From the NCBI GenBank assembly GCA_951799405.1, contig OX637334.1, positions 4,092,001-4,156,000 on the forward strand: DNA of 64,000 nt, given 5' to 3'. Under the pieces are notes generated by a model, which worked only from the letters and a program-made list of their open reading frames with translations, did no database searches and had not been told where the DNA came from. The position numbers and the translations under genes were made by a program. This stretch comes from Agapetus fuscipes. Its lineage: Eukaryota; Arthropoda; Insecta; Trichoptera; Glossosomatidae. Shown piece by piece: positions 32,396 through 42,880 of the stretch (its first letter is position 1; each line of letters begins with the position of its first letter).

Positions 32396-32715
32396 TGGCA
32401 TATCGCCACCTTAAAGGTAAAACTAAATAAGCGCTGATTCACTTATTTGACAAATCATGGATAAGACATTTTATTGTGTGTAACTTCTCATAGTATGTAT
32501 GTGAACTTATTATAAGGACGTGCACATGAAGAAATTCTCAACTACAGATTTTTCACACTTTGTTAGTGTTTTCTCTTGTAGAAAATAGGTAAAAAGGTGT
32601 ATTTGTCTTTACTTTTAAGCATCGATATAAATAAAATATATTTAATTTTTATAAATATATTTATAATAAAATATATTTATATCGATGCTTTTAAGGTAAT
32701 CGATATATAACCTAA
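32396..32715 (+). mobile_element. M4 element ending in a long AT hairpin
   Basis: Left end TATCGCCACCTTAAAGG with GTAAAACTAAATAAG. The right side holds a ~30-bp-arm palindrome at 32630-32695 (AAGCATCGATATAAATA ... TATTTATATCGATGCTT). Confidence 0.65.
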
Positions 32716-33145
32716 ATGCATCACTGAATAATTTTTTTCTCAATTCTTTATTTCAATCATCCATTCAAATGCATTTTTATCACACGCGGCCTATATTTCC
32801 AAATATGGGATGCACGCCCCTTCTCCGTATGTTTACTGAAATGCAATCTGTTTTATTTTTTTGTATTTATCAACTTGATTAAGTATGCCGATTAGATTCA
32901 AAACAAGATACTTAATGAAGTAAACAACAACTAACTTTTTAATAACGTAGGTAGGTACCTACTTAAAAGGTTTATATCTAGGATCTGATAATATGAAAAG
33001 TTGATAATTGCCATCTCATTATGTTGTTAATAATTAATACACTATATTACTCCGTACAAAGCTATTGTTGTAGCTTATCATATGTTTTGATTAAAAAATA
33101 TGAAAAGTGAATGCACTTATAGATTCATATCTATAATCTAAGTTG
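32716..33145. other. AT-rich, no gene recognised
   Basis: 33150-33280 then repeats an M4 fragment (TCGATACTTTAAAGGTAAAA), and 33330-33375 an M3 fragment. Confidence 0.45.
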
Positions 33146-33619
33146 CTATGATATCGATACTTTAAAGGTAAAACTTGGTAAAAAAAAGGCATATTCAGTT
33201 AGCATGCAGGGGTTTTTAGATAAAAGAACCTATTTCGTATTTTCTACGAGAGAAAGCAGTAAATAAACGTGAAAGTTCTGTAGTCTACAAGTTTTACATT
33301 ATTATTTTTTTTATAATTACTTAGTTCACAATCCCGTGCAAGACTAACGTTTACTCGCCGAAAAAGAAGTTAAAAATTGTAAAATGTTTAGACTTCATAG
33401 ACCATTAGGCTTGGCCTTTTTCATCAACCGCTGCCAGTGCTGTCTGTCAGCGCTTTTTTTTTCATTTTCATATTATATTCTTTGAAATTAAATACAAGCT
33501 GCGGTTTCTGGGCTTACATCGGGAATAAACATATCAAGATATGGAATAATTTTACCACTCCAACATCCTATAGGGTGGGATACCAATAAAAAAAATGTCT
33601 TTTGTAAATTCCATATTCC

Positions 33620-33965
33620 ATGATAGTCCGGTCGATAGCTCAGTTGGTAGAGTGGCTTGCATTCTACCCCTTGAGCTCGGGTTTGAATCCCACCGAGGAG
33701 GGTGTCAGAAATGATTTCGTATTTCGGTGTTTATTTCAAACCCCATAATAAAAATACCGGCAAGGTTTACTCAGCCTTCACAAGAAATAAGTACCAGCCC
33801 CCTCGGGAGCTGGGAAACCCCCACTTCAACTGAAGTGGTTGGCGTAAGGCCGGTCCATTTACCTGTAAAAATAAACAGGTTCAACTCGCCACATGCGACC
33901 CCTTCGGAGATAACGCGGCAAGAAGTTACACTATATGCGTAGCTTAGTTGCGTTGCATTTGCGTT
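33620..33965 (+). mobile_element. S1 SINE, full length
   Basis: Head GATAGCTCAGTTGGTAGAG, B box GGGTTTGAATCCCACC, and the complete body to GTTGCGTTGCATTTGCGTT. Close to the copy at 12398-12745. Confidence 0.85.
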
Positions 33966-33969
33966 TGCA

Positions 33970-34478
33970 TGAAAAATGCCATAAAGTCAATAATACATTT
34001 TATACTTACCTGCATATTATTATGTAAGTGTGAATAAGTACCTACCTACATACCTTAACATATGACTAAATACTTTCAATGTTATTCACAAAACGTTTGA
34101 TCCACAGCTGACCCATGGATTATCGTTTTTTTGTACGGAAAATTCAATTTAGGTGGCGGTTGAGCCATGAATTTCCTGCGTGTGAGTAACACCGTTTGAG
34201 TCGTCTACTTTTATCTTCGCAAACCAGCTAAGCAAATATTTTCGCATTCGACACTAACTTTGTGTGCAAATTTTATTCACTATGCAAATAAAAAAACGTA
34301 ACAGAGTTAATAGAACGCGAAAACCCATCTACAGTTATTCTTCATCTCGTAAACAATACTTCGTGTTACTTTTATTTCTTCTCTGAACGATCACCTCATC
34401 ATTGAAAATTCTGACCTCCTTTTTTAATCCTCTGATTTTGTGAAATTGTCACTCTGAAGGCATCTCAAAAGATTCAGT
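33970..34478. other. no gene recognised
   Basis: Nothing recognised. Confidence 0.45.
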
Positions 34479-34479
34479 G

Positions 34480-34625
34480 AAAAACCGGTTTTAAAACTTT
34501 TCTCGAAGTGACTGCTGTCAGAAATTTCTCAAACCACAAGTGCAAGTTTGTTCCATGCCCTTGGAGCTGCCTCTGCAAAAACAAGCTCCCCAAACACTGC
34601 TGTAGACTTGCTTAAACTCCCTACT
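34480..34625 (-). pseudogene. L2/CR1-like LINE C-terminal remnant
   Basis: The minus strand reads FGELVFAEAAPRAWNKLALV, the ...AF..AAP..WN.LP pattern of L2/CR1 proteins. Confidence 0.55.
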
Positions 34626-34674
34626 CTCTAGTATCTTGATTTTTTTAGTGGCGTTGTACGTTTGACTCTTTCTT

Positions 34675-34872
34675 TTATTTTGATTGTGTCCATTTTAGTC
34701 TTATCTTCGGTGACCACAGTCGCGTTGAAGATTGACAAACTTTTTGTTTCCTGTACCTGAAAATCCCTAGTTCTTTCGTTTCAGTTTCAAGCGTTCTGCT
34801 TATTATGGAATCTCCACACATATTAAACAACAATGGTGCGAGAACGCATCCCTGTCGTACTCCTTTGTACAC
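34675..34872 (-). pseudogene. LINE reverse transcriptase fragment
   Basis: MYKGVRQGCVLAPLLFNMCG is the conserved GVRQGC.LSP.LFN block of LINE reverse transcriptases; the frame degenerates soon after. Confidence 0.65.
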
Positions 34873-36765
34873 TCAAAGCTTTACTTTAGAATATTTTGTT
34901 TGTATCCGGGCTACACTTTGCATACACTTAGATCTAATAATTTTGTTTTTTTATTATCATCTCTTTCACCTGTTTGGCTACAGATATCAGGCGATGCATG
35001 ATAATAGATAAGTAAACATAGATAACTGGACTTGGTAACAAAAAATACTCACCAACTGTTGTCAATACTGGTATATTTGCTTTGATCATACGATAGACAA
35101 AGCTCAAAACACGTACACAGTTAATTGGGATTCATTATCACCTATTATTTTAAGATAAACAAAGTAGTAGATGCCTAATTTTTATAGGTCGTATCAAATG
35201 ATAATGTAATTATGATTTTTATTTGTTATCAATTCGTGACAGATTATAGAGATGTGGATTTTATTTCTATTTTTTTTTTTTATTTACGGCATTTAAGCCT
35301 TTTACAAATTAAGTTCCTACATACATATTTAAATCAATAAACAGTTTTCGCCTTTTACAATGACAAAAAATACATCTAAAAAAATCCTTGGATTCTCAGC
35401 TATCAGCCAAAACCAGGATTTGTTGGCCAGATAAATAATCAATAGATACTCCGCTTCAATAAAAGGGACAGGCACTCTCCCACCACCTCCCACCTAGTGC
35501 ATACAACTCATGCGGAGTTTCTTCACTCGGTGAACAACATTACAATTTTTTTTTCAAGTGGCTGAGGGCCTTCCCGATGAAGTTAATCAGCTAGTGTAAC
35601 TCTATTCGTGTCAAAGAAAAGAAAGTCCTCCAGATCAGAGGCTATTGCATGATTCTAAGGAACCCCCCCTCCCCCGAATTTCGATGTTACTGAAGATATT
35701 GTGCCTGACGGGAAAGCCTCCCTGACCGGTATTTCGCGAGGAGCCATCTGCCGCCAGCGCAGTATATCAGTGTGTATGGGAAATATAGGTATAGATTTAT
35801 ATAAATATAATAGATAGATATTAAATATATAGTGAGTACTGGCGTCCTCTGACGTGCTTTTGTTAACTTTTTTCTGCAGATGCAGATTTTCATAAAATAC
35901 TAGATCAAAAGGATCATAAAAATAAAAGTAACCGACTACGCGGGAGGATAAAAAAGAATGGAAAACCCGAGATTAAGATAAAAATATGTAATGGGAAAAG
36001 ATGCAATGCAGTTTCCTCAAGTTGCGAACTAGATAATGGTGTCGGAGGACAGTCGGAGTTAGAGGCACAGGTTGAAGAAGGGAAAGGCTCAAATTGGGCT
36101 GTAGCACCATCGCAGTAAAAGAAGTAGATCTATGTATCATCATCTTCTAAAGACAGTGCCTTGTTGTGTCAGCTGCTGTCTCTGTAGGTTGCCATCCTCT
36201 TGAGCTGCGAATAATACAAGACACACATAAGCCACGTCAACTTCCTGGATGTATAAATTTCTTGGGCGATCATTTGTTTGTCTTCCCCAGATTTTTGATC
36301 CAAAGACTTCTCTAAGAAAGGTGCTATGTCTACTCTAATCGAGTTTCCTTTTAGTGTGATAACTGGAACTGCTATGCTATTTTATCAACTGTCATACGAA
36401 CAATTGACTTAAAGTTTGATGACCCTTGACCGATAATACCTGTTACATACACATAATATTATCAGCATATACACGCATACCACTGATCTACGGTAGGTAC
36501 ATAATTAAGTACCTACATAGTAAATGGTCAGGTGTATATATAATATTATGTAAGGTTGTCCTGTTAAATTCCAATCTCCGATAAGCCTCCAGCCTCTGGC
36601 CCACCTTACTGCAGTAAACCAGTTTTTGTCAGTAAACCAGTGGATGACACAAAAACATCAAATGGGTTTAACTTCGAGTCGTTTACATAAATGCTTTGTT
36701 TCTATTTTTTGTCCATGAGAATCCTTCGCCAAGAAATAGAATAAATATTAGGATAATAATAATAA
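34873..36765. other. long stretch without recognised gene
   Basis: AT-rich with short tracts. 35290-35380 is a T-rich run followed by CATTTAAGCCTTTTAC. 35470-35500 (CTCTCCCACCACCTCCCACC) recurs inverted near 5955. 36180-36360 reads on the minus strand LGRQTNDRPRNLYIQEVDVA but no family is recognised. Confidence 0.45.
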
Positions 36766-36769
36766 TATA

Positions 36770-37062
36770 AGAATGATTTATTTGGTGAGCGCTGTTTTTG
36801 TGTGTATCACACCTCAAGAGCCCTCTGCGAGCTTGGTCGTCGCTGTAGAAAGCGCCAATTCTCAAGCAAGACCCAGTTGTTGTAAGGTTGGATGGACCTT
36901 TCAGTGACCGGTCTTTGGTAAATGTTTATGAATTTTTCAACTCAGCGAAGAGCACATTCGAAATATAAATGGTATATTTTTGTACTCCGCCGGGATCCGA
37001 ATCCACAACCTTCCATTTACGAGTCCGAAGTGTTGCCACTACGGACTACGGACCGGTCCAAG
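36770..37062 (-). mobile_element. S2 SINE, full length
   Basis: 3' end AAATAAATCATTCTT at the left. The body has CACAAAAACAGCGCTCACC and CAGCAACTGGGTCTT-like segments. Head GACCGGTCCGTAGTCCGTAG and B box at the right. A 5S-like sequence lies immediately upstream of the head. Confidence 0.8.
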
Positions 37063-37064
37063 AT

Positions 37065-37182
37065 GCCAACGACACGCGGTGTACCTGAGCGGTCACCCAT
37101 CCAAGTACTGTCCGTGTCCAATGTTGCTTAACTTCGGTGATCTATGGGAACCGGTGCTTTCAACATGGCTAACGTCGTTGAC
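37065..37182 (-). rRNA. 5S rRNA-like sequence (pseudogene or SINE-borne)
   Basis: On the minus strand, 118 nt with the 5S landmarks in order: GTCAACGAC 5' end, CCGGTTCCCATAGATCACCG, AAGTTAAGCAACATTGG (A box), AGTACTTGGATGGGTGACCG (C box), 3' end GTCGTTGGC. The two ends pair in all nine positions of helix I. There is no T-run terminator after the 3' end; instead CATCTT leads within 6 bp into the tRNA-like head of an S2 SINE. A second S2 fragment (37198-37320) lies on the other side. A lone 5S copy between SINE pieces suggests retroposition or a composite SINE rather than a working 5S gene. The boxes are intact, so transcription is possible. Confidence 0.75.
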
Positions 37183-37197
37183 GGATGGGATGTAGGA

Positions 37198-37320
37198 TGA
37201 TTCATTTTGAGAGTGTTGTTTTTTGTGTGAATCACAATTGCGAAGTTTTGGTCAAAGGTATGGAAAGCGCCAATTTTCAAGCAAGACACAATTGCTGTAA
37301 GGCTGTATGTAAGTATGGTA
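37198..37320 (-). mobile_element. S2 SINE 3' fragment
   Basis: AAAGCGCCAATTTTCAAGCA and GCTGTAAGGCTG segments; ends at the S2 3' terminus next to the 5S-like sequence. Confidence 0.6.
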
Positions 37321-37359
37321 TGTCTAACGTGTTATATCGTAGTTACATCTTTTCACATT

Positions 37360-37485
37360 TCACTTTCACGTTGAAGAAGCCCATCGTAGACATGGCTGAA
37401 ATGTCAGGAAGCTCCAGCTCCCACGGACCACGGCAACAGATCCCGGAGAACATCTCTCTAGGCTCCAGCGTCATCAGACGGCCGT
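37360..37485. repeat. foldback repeat copy
   Basis: CACGGCAACAGATCCCGGAG arm shared with 10862-10990 and 59933-60075. 37555-37670 then carries M3 segments (GCGTCCTTAGTAACCAG, TTTTCCCTAGCAACCCGG). Confidence 0.55.
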
Positions 37486-37974
37486 GATGATTTTTTTTTT
37501 TTTAAATAAAAAAAGTAATTGAATGGGGTCGGAACATTTTTAAATTTAGATTTTTTTTTCAGTCTTATATGGCACTGCGTCCTTAGTAACCAGTAATAAA
37601 ATGTATGTATGTATTTGTATGACTTTTCCCTAGCAACCCGGACGGGCTACGTCGCAATATTGTATATACTAATTCACGTGTGGACTTCATCTGGACACGT
37701 GACGTCAGTTACATAATATATAAGACGTTACTGCACCCATACAGTAATCAGTAGGTAGGTACACACAATATCCATACATACCTTACGATAAATACACCTA
37801 ACACCAGTTGACCTTCACTCGAGTTAAGTAACGAAGACTTCCGTAGTAAACAAATAAAAAATTACCATTTTATCAACCTGAATTTTCATATTGTTAGTAG
37901 TATTAGTATAGTTGGTAGCGGTAGAAGTGGCACCAAAAGAAGAAAAAGTCTAAAAGACGGGATCATTTTAAAAA

Positions 37975-38150
37975 AAGGGATGATTTATTTGGTGAGCACT
38001 TTTTTGTGTGATGTATAGATAACACTATCAAATTTGCCAATTCTTAAGCAAGACCCATTTGCTGTAAGGCTAGATGGACCTTTGGAGACCTGCCTTTCGT
38101 AAAGACATGAATTTTTCAACTAGCGTATTTTTTTGTTCTCCACCAAGACT
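37975..38150 (-). mobile_element. degraded S2 fragment
   Basis: GATTTATTTGGTGAGCAC and CAAGACCCATTTGCTGTAAG. Confidence 0.55.
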
Positions 38151-38164
38151 CGTGTTCAGCTTCT

Positions 38165-38445
38165 CTGGTCCGTAATCTGTTGATTAACGCTTAGGACTCG
38201 CGATCGGAAACTAGTGGGTTCGATTCCCAGCGTACAAAAAAAACAATCTGTTCTTCACTATGACGAAATATTTTTTTTTTACCAAAGACTTTCTTCAATG
38301 ATCTGTGCCAAAGACCGATTATCAGAGAGAAATATACGGGTTTTGCTTGACGATAGACTCTTTCTGTAGTGATAATTTGCAAGCTGACAGAAGGCTCTTG
38401 AGGTTTGATTCACACAAAAACAGTTCTCACAAAACAAATAATTAA
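38165..38445 (+). mobile_element. degraded S2 SINE
   Basis: Head GGTCCGTAATCTGTTGATTA with B box GGGTTCGATTCCC; 3' end TTCACACAAAAACAGTTCTC. Opposite in orientation to the neighbouring fragment. Confidence 0.6.
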
Positions 38446-38746
38446 AGCTACTTAAAAACCATGAATACACCTCCATTCTAATAAGACATGCTATTAAAAA
38501 CAAACAAATTTCATTCTGAAAATAGGCTTGCTCAATATGTTTGCTTATCTTAAAAATAACTCATGAAAATTGCTTGTGAAAATACAGTCTTGGATGAAAA
38601 TATTTATTTAAGAAATTAGATGCTTTGGCATTAGAATGATTAATTGAAAAAGGCACTAAGTACAATAGTGGTTAAGCTGAGAAAAGGAGGAATTATTTGA
38701 GAAGGTTAGAATTTTTTTACTAAACTTACATAATAAATTATTTTTT
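38446..38746. other. AT-rich, no gene recognised
   Basis: Nothing recognised. 38748-38910 is a copy of the CAGCTCACACGACG dispersed repeat and 38980-39040 a LINE C-terminal scrap. Confidence 0.45.
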
Positions 38747-39249
38747 GCGACTCACATGACTTTCTTATCTCCGCTACGCATTTCTAAAAAAACTGTTGTT
38801 TTCCATGCGTCGTAGATATTTATTGATTTTTTCCAGATTTCCAAAATCCAACTCGCTGTATTTATTCCAGTAATTGGCATTTGAAAGTATTTTTAAGGAA
38901 TTTGAGACCGCAGTTGGTTTATTTGCCGTAGTATAAATGCAGAACGAAACTGCATAACTACTCTTATTGTAAATCTGTCGCTATTCCGCTAGAGCCTCTG
39001 CAGATTTGCCTTAATTTTTTCCGACTTCGTTTCAAATAGAATATTGTAGGACTTGGTGCCTTGTTGAAATCAACCGTTCATTAATTAAGTAACCTAGTAC
39101 CTACGTACAGCGCTTCTCAAGTATGCCACTTTACTTATTATAAACTCAGTAATGGCGTTATAATAAAAATGTATGGTAAATAAAAAGCGCATCTAGTGTG
39201 CGTTTCCATTTACTTACCTACATAATTATGCAATTTGGTAAACCGCCGT

Positions 39250-39500
39250 AATCTAATCTAATCTAAGCTGCAAAGATATACATCATTTAAGGTTTATATT
39301 AAATGCATTCCCACAGCAGACATGGATAATTTCGCGCTAACACATGCCGCATGTGGACCTACAATATAAAAACCCGATCTCAAATGAACATAAGCCCTGC
39401 AACTCTTGCCGTCCTTCCCTGAAACAGGGGTGACATTGGCAAAGTGAACCATTTTTTACAGTATGGGTGGTCAGCCGCATACCAACCTATACGTCAAGCC
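39250..39500 (-). mobile_element. family L repeat, full length
   Basis: TAATC tail at the left, CCTATACGTCAAG at the right; high similarity to 7127-7385. Confidence 0.85.
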
Positions 39501-39527
39501 GTAATAATAATAATAATAAAAAATTAG

Positions 39528-39802
39528 GCTAATTTAATTGGTGAGCGCTGTTTTTGTGTGTATCACACCTCAAGAGCCCTCTTCAAGCTTGAACCCAGCA
39601 AGCAAGACCCAGTTGCTGTAAGGCTGGATGGACCTTTAGTGACCGGTCTTTTGAAAAGGTTTTATGGATTTTCAACCCAGCGAAGAGCATATTATTTGAA
39701 AATATAAATGGTATATTTTTTGTGCGCTGCCGGGATTCGAACCCACAACCTTCCATTTACGAGTCCGAAGTGTTACCATTTGTCTACAGACCGGTCCGTA
39801 GT
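39528..39802 (-). mobile_element. S2 SINE, full length
   Basis: 3' end next to an (AAT)n tract at 39504-39520; body complete; head GACCGGTCTGTAGAC and B box GGGTTCGAATCCCGGC on the minus strand. Confidence 0.8.
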
Positions 39803-39874
39803 TGAATATAACTCTGACTTCTTCTTGATTTAGGATTAACCTTTCAATCTGTAATTCACATAAAATATATATAT

Positions 39875-40045
39875 ATATCGTCTCATGGATTCTGAGATAA
39901 GGACCTCCAGCTATCTTTCCACCTTTCAGAAGGTCTTCCAGCTGGGCGTTGACCTGTTTGCTACGATATTGTGCGCGAGTCTTTCATGACTCCTTCTCGA
40001 GAAATGATATCTTCAAAATCGCCTTCTGGATCTGCTCCATTTCAC
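39875..40045 (-). pseudogene. old LINE C-terminal remnant
   Basis: The minus strand reads TGQRPAGRPSERWKDSW, a GRP..RW.DSW LINE terminus. Same family as 25885-26070. Confidence 0.5.
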
Positions 40046-40134
40046 AGAAATAACAAGATATTTACAATGAATACTAATTTTTAATGACCAAAAAACCTCA
40101 TCGGCTTTGTGATAGTAAATAAAAAATGGATGGA

Positions 40135-40260
40135 GTTCCTTGACTTAGGTTGGTATGCGGCTGACTACCCATGCTGTACAAATGGTTCACTTTGACAATG
40201 TCACCCCTGTCTCAGGGAAGGACGGCAAGAAGTGCAGAGTGTATGTCCATTTGAGATTTA
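40135..40260 (+). mobile_element. family L, 5' half
   Basis: Starts TTCCTTGACTTAGGTTGG and stops at CATTTGAGATT, near the middle of the repeat. Confidence 0.7.
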
Positions 40261-41280
40261 CGAATTTCGCTACTTTCCAGTGTTATGAAACGTATGCAGT
40301 TGACAAGAAGTTATAGGTACCTACGTAGCACTGTAGAATCAAGTGGTAGAATCTTTTTAAACTATACCTACGCAGGTAAATAATATATTTTTTTATTGCT
40401 TCTTACAACAATAGATACATTTATCATTAAAAAAAAAACATAAACATAAATGGTTTATTGAATTCTATTAAACTTTATAGAACAAGTTCTAAGACAACAC
40501 TGTTTTATTTTCACAATTACCTAAATCAATTTTATTTTAATTAAGAATTAACATTTTCGATCATGTCAATCATCGTCAGGTAAGAATCATTTTATTAGAA
40601 TTTTTTAAGTTTTACAAAGTTAAATAGAATTCAATCAATATGAATTTTCACAGAGTATAGTTTATATACAAACCATACAAAATAAAAAGAAGATTTATGC
40701 TTATGAAATATCTCAGTTATATTGTTAACATTAATAAGTAATTACAAGTAGAAAATATTTTTTGCCTACTAATATACTTTTTATTATTTTGCTAATAATT
40801 ACAATGGATAAAATTGTACAGAAGTTTTAATCCTCTGCTTGCTTCTAGCCCGGCCAAGTGACATTACATCTTTTTTCCATTGTGAAACCTCTCCATTAGT
40901 GGGTAGGTACCTATTATAATGTTTATATGCTCATACAGGAGTGCCAACTCTCACTTTCTTGTCTATGACATAATAATAAAATCTTAACCGTAAAGAATCA
41001 AACACGGCAATTTAGGATTTATTCAGAAATTAATTAAATATATATGTACCTAAGTGATTAGAAAATGATTATCTATGTTTTCATATATTTATCCGAAAAA
41101 GGCTAGATTTCCGTATTTGATTGATATACTTCGAAGATGTTCTGTAGAAAAACTGATGTAGGTACCTACCTAACGTATCTTTGGTATTTATACATATTTT
41201 TGTTTTTAAATAGAATCCGTACATTTAAAATATTAAATATCCCTCGGCTGGTTGACGTCACAGGTTGTCGCCCATTGTAA
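40261..41280. other. AT-rich, no gene recognised
   Basis: 40480-40640 weakly resembles the element at 55321-55486 (GATCATGTCAATCATCGTCA). Nothing else. Confidence 0.45.
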
Positions 41281-41282
41281 AT

Positions 41283-41555
41283 CTATAATCTTAGTTGCAA
41301 ATATATATTATTACATTTAAGATTCATAATAAAAGCATTCCCATAAGCAGGCACGTATAAATTCGTGTGTAGGTAATATAAGAGCCGTTTACACATGCCG
41401 TATGTGGACCTACAATATAAAACCCCAAATCTCAAATGAACATATTAAGCACTGAAACTATTGCCGACCTTCCCTGAAACAAGGGTGATATTGGCAAAGT
41501 GAACCAATCTTTTACAGTATGGGTGGCCAGCCTCATACCAACCTATAAGTTCAGG
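41283..41555 (-). mobile_element. family L repeat, full length
   Basis: Diverged copy with a ~20-bp insertion after AAATTCGTG; ends CCTATAAGTTCAGGG. An S1 3' scrap follows at 41563-41612. Confidence 0.7.
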
Positions 41556-41775
41556 GACAACAAGGTAAGAAGTTGTATTATAGTGCAGCTTAGTTGCGTT
41601 GCGTCTGCTTGATAATGTTAAATCTCATTAGGTACAACCTACAACACTTTTAATACTTACCTACTTACACCTAAGTACTTACACCTACTTATTTTAATTT
41701 GTCACGGTCCCGTAAGAAGAAAAATGTTTGGAAACTAAATCACTCACTAGGAGTGCTCTCGTATCTTCTATATAT

Positions 41776-41937
41776 CGCACGCTTAATAATAAAGAGCAAT
41801 AACTCAAAATATAAGAATGTTGGGAAATCACGTTTGAAGTTCAGACAACCAGTACAACTTGTATGGGATGAAAAAGGCGACCGATGTTTTATCTCGGTCA
41901 TATTCGTCCAAATTGAACGGCTGTCGCATTCTACCTA
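41776..41937 (+). mobile_element. M1 element, right end missing
   Basis: Starts CGCACGCTTAATAATAAAG and matches M1 to ATTCTACCTAT. It is then replaced by GGGGCCGTCAATAAATTACG, a different repeat that includes a C13 tract at 42019-42032. Confidence 0.7.
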
Positions 41938-42179
41938 TGGGGCCGTCAATAAATTACGTCATCCATTTTGGCCGATTTTCGACTCCCTTACAATCATCCT
42001 ATAGTCATTATCTAATGCCCCCCCCCCCCCTTTTGTTGTAATAATGGATGAGCTTTATAATTAATAATATTATATTACTTACATAATATTTTGTATATTT
42101 TGTAGAAATCGGTATTTACAAGAACGACGTCACTTTTGGTACTCGTACATCATTTGCCATTTTGCCATCATCCGCAGAC

Positions 42180-42405
42180 GATATGTTAACATTTAAGGCT
42201 CATATTAAATGCATGCCCACAAACAGGCACATGTAGGTTCGCGCCTACACATTCTGCATGTGTGCATACAAATAAGCAAAACCTCACATGAACATAAACT
42301 TTGCAACTCCTGCCGCCGTTCCCTGAACCGGGGTGGCATTGGCAAAAGTGAAACGATTTTTACTGCACGGGTGGTCAGCCTCATACCAACCTATCAGTCA
42401 AATAT
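42180..42405 (-). mobile_element. family L, CCGGGGTGG subfamily
   Basis: Very close to 20320-20550; ends CCTATCAGTCAAAT. Confidence 0.75.
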
Positions 42406-42480
42406 TTTTAAAATTATTGCATTCGGATATAATTAGGATGTACCTACTAAAAGGTTTGTTACTCCTGATTGGATTGGCAT

Positions 42481-42860
42481 AATAGGGGAGTTTTACCTAC
42501 CATTAAAACTCTTATTATGTTTCTATAGATGTCTGGAGTCCATATTATGAGAGAAACAATCACTTTTCCCCTTTTATGTGGTTTTTTAGTCTATTCCTGG
42601 GTCTTTGATTTGCACTTTTTTACACTTTAGGCACTTTCTACTCTATGGTCGCTTTTTCCCCATTTCCTGTTCCCTATTTCCAGTTTGCCCATAACCCGGT
42701 CGCAATTTTTCATAAAGCTCATAATACACCAGGTAGGGGTTACCTGGACTCCAGACATCTATAGAAACATAATAAGAGTTTTAATGGTAGGTAAAACTCC
42801 CCTATTATGTGTTCTGAGAGATGTCTGGAGTCCATATTATGAGAGATCTGTCTATTATCT
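42481..42860. repeat. DIRS left terminal repeat and internal complementary region
   Basis: 42481-42546 (AATAGGGGAGTTTTACC...) is repeated inverted at about 42748-42812. This is followed by ATTATGTGTTCTGAGAG and on to GTCTGGAGTCC (42808-42838), the exact reverse complement of the right terminus at 47640-47670. Confidence 0.85.
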
Positions 42861-42880
42861 CCTGGTGACCGGGGACGTCT

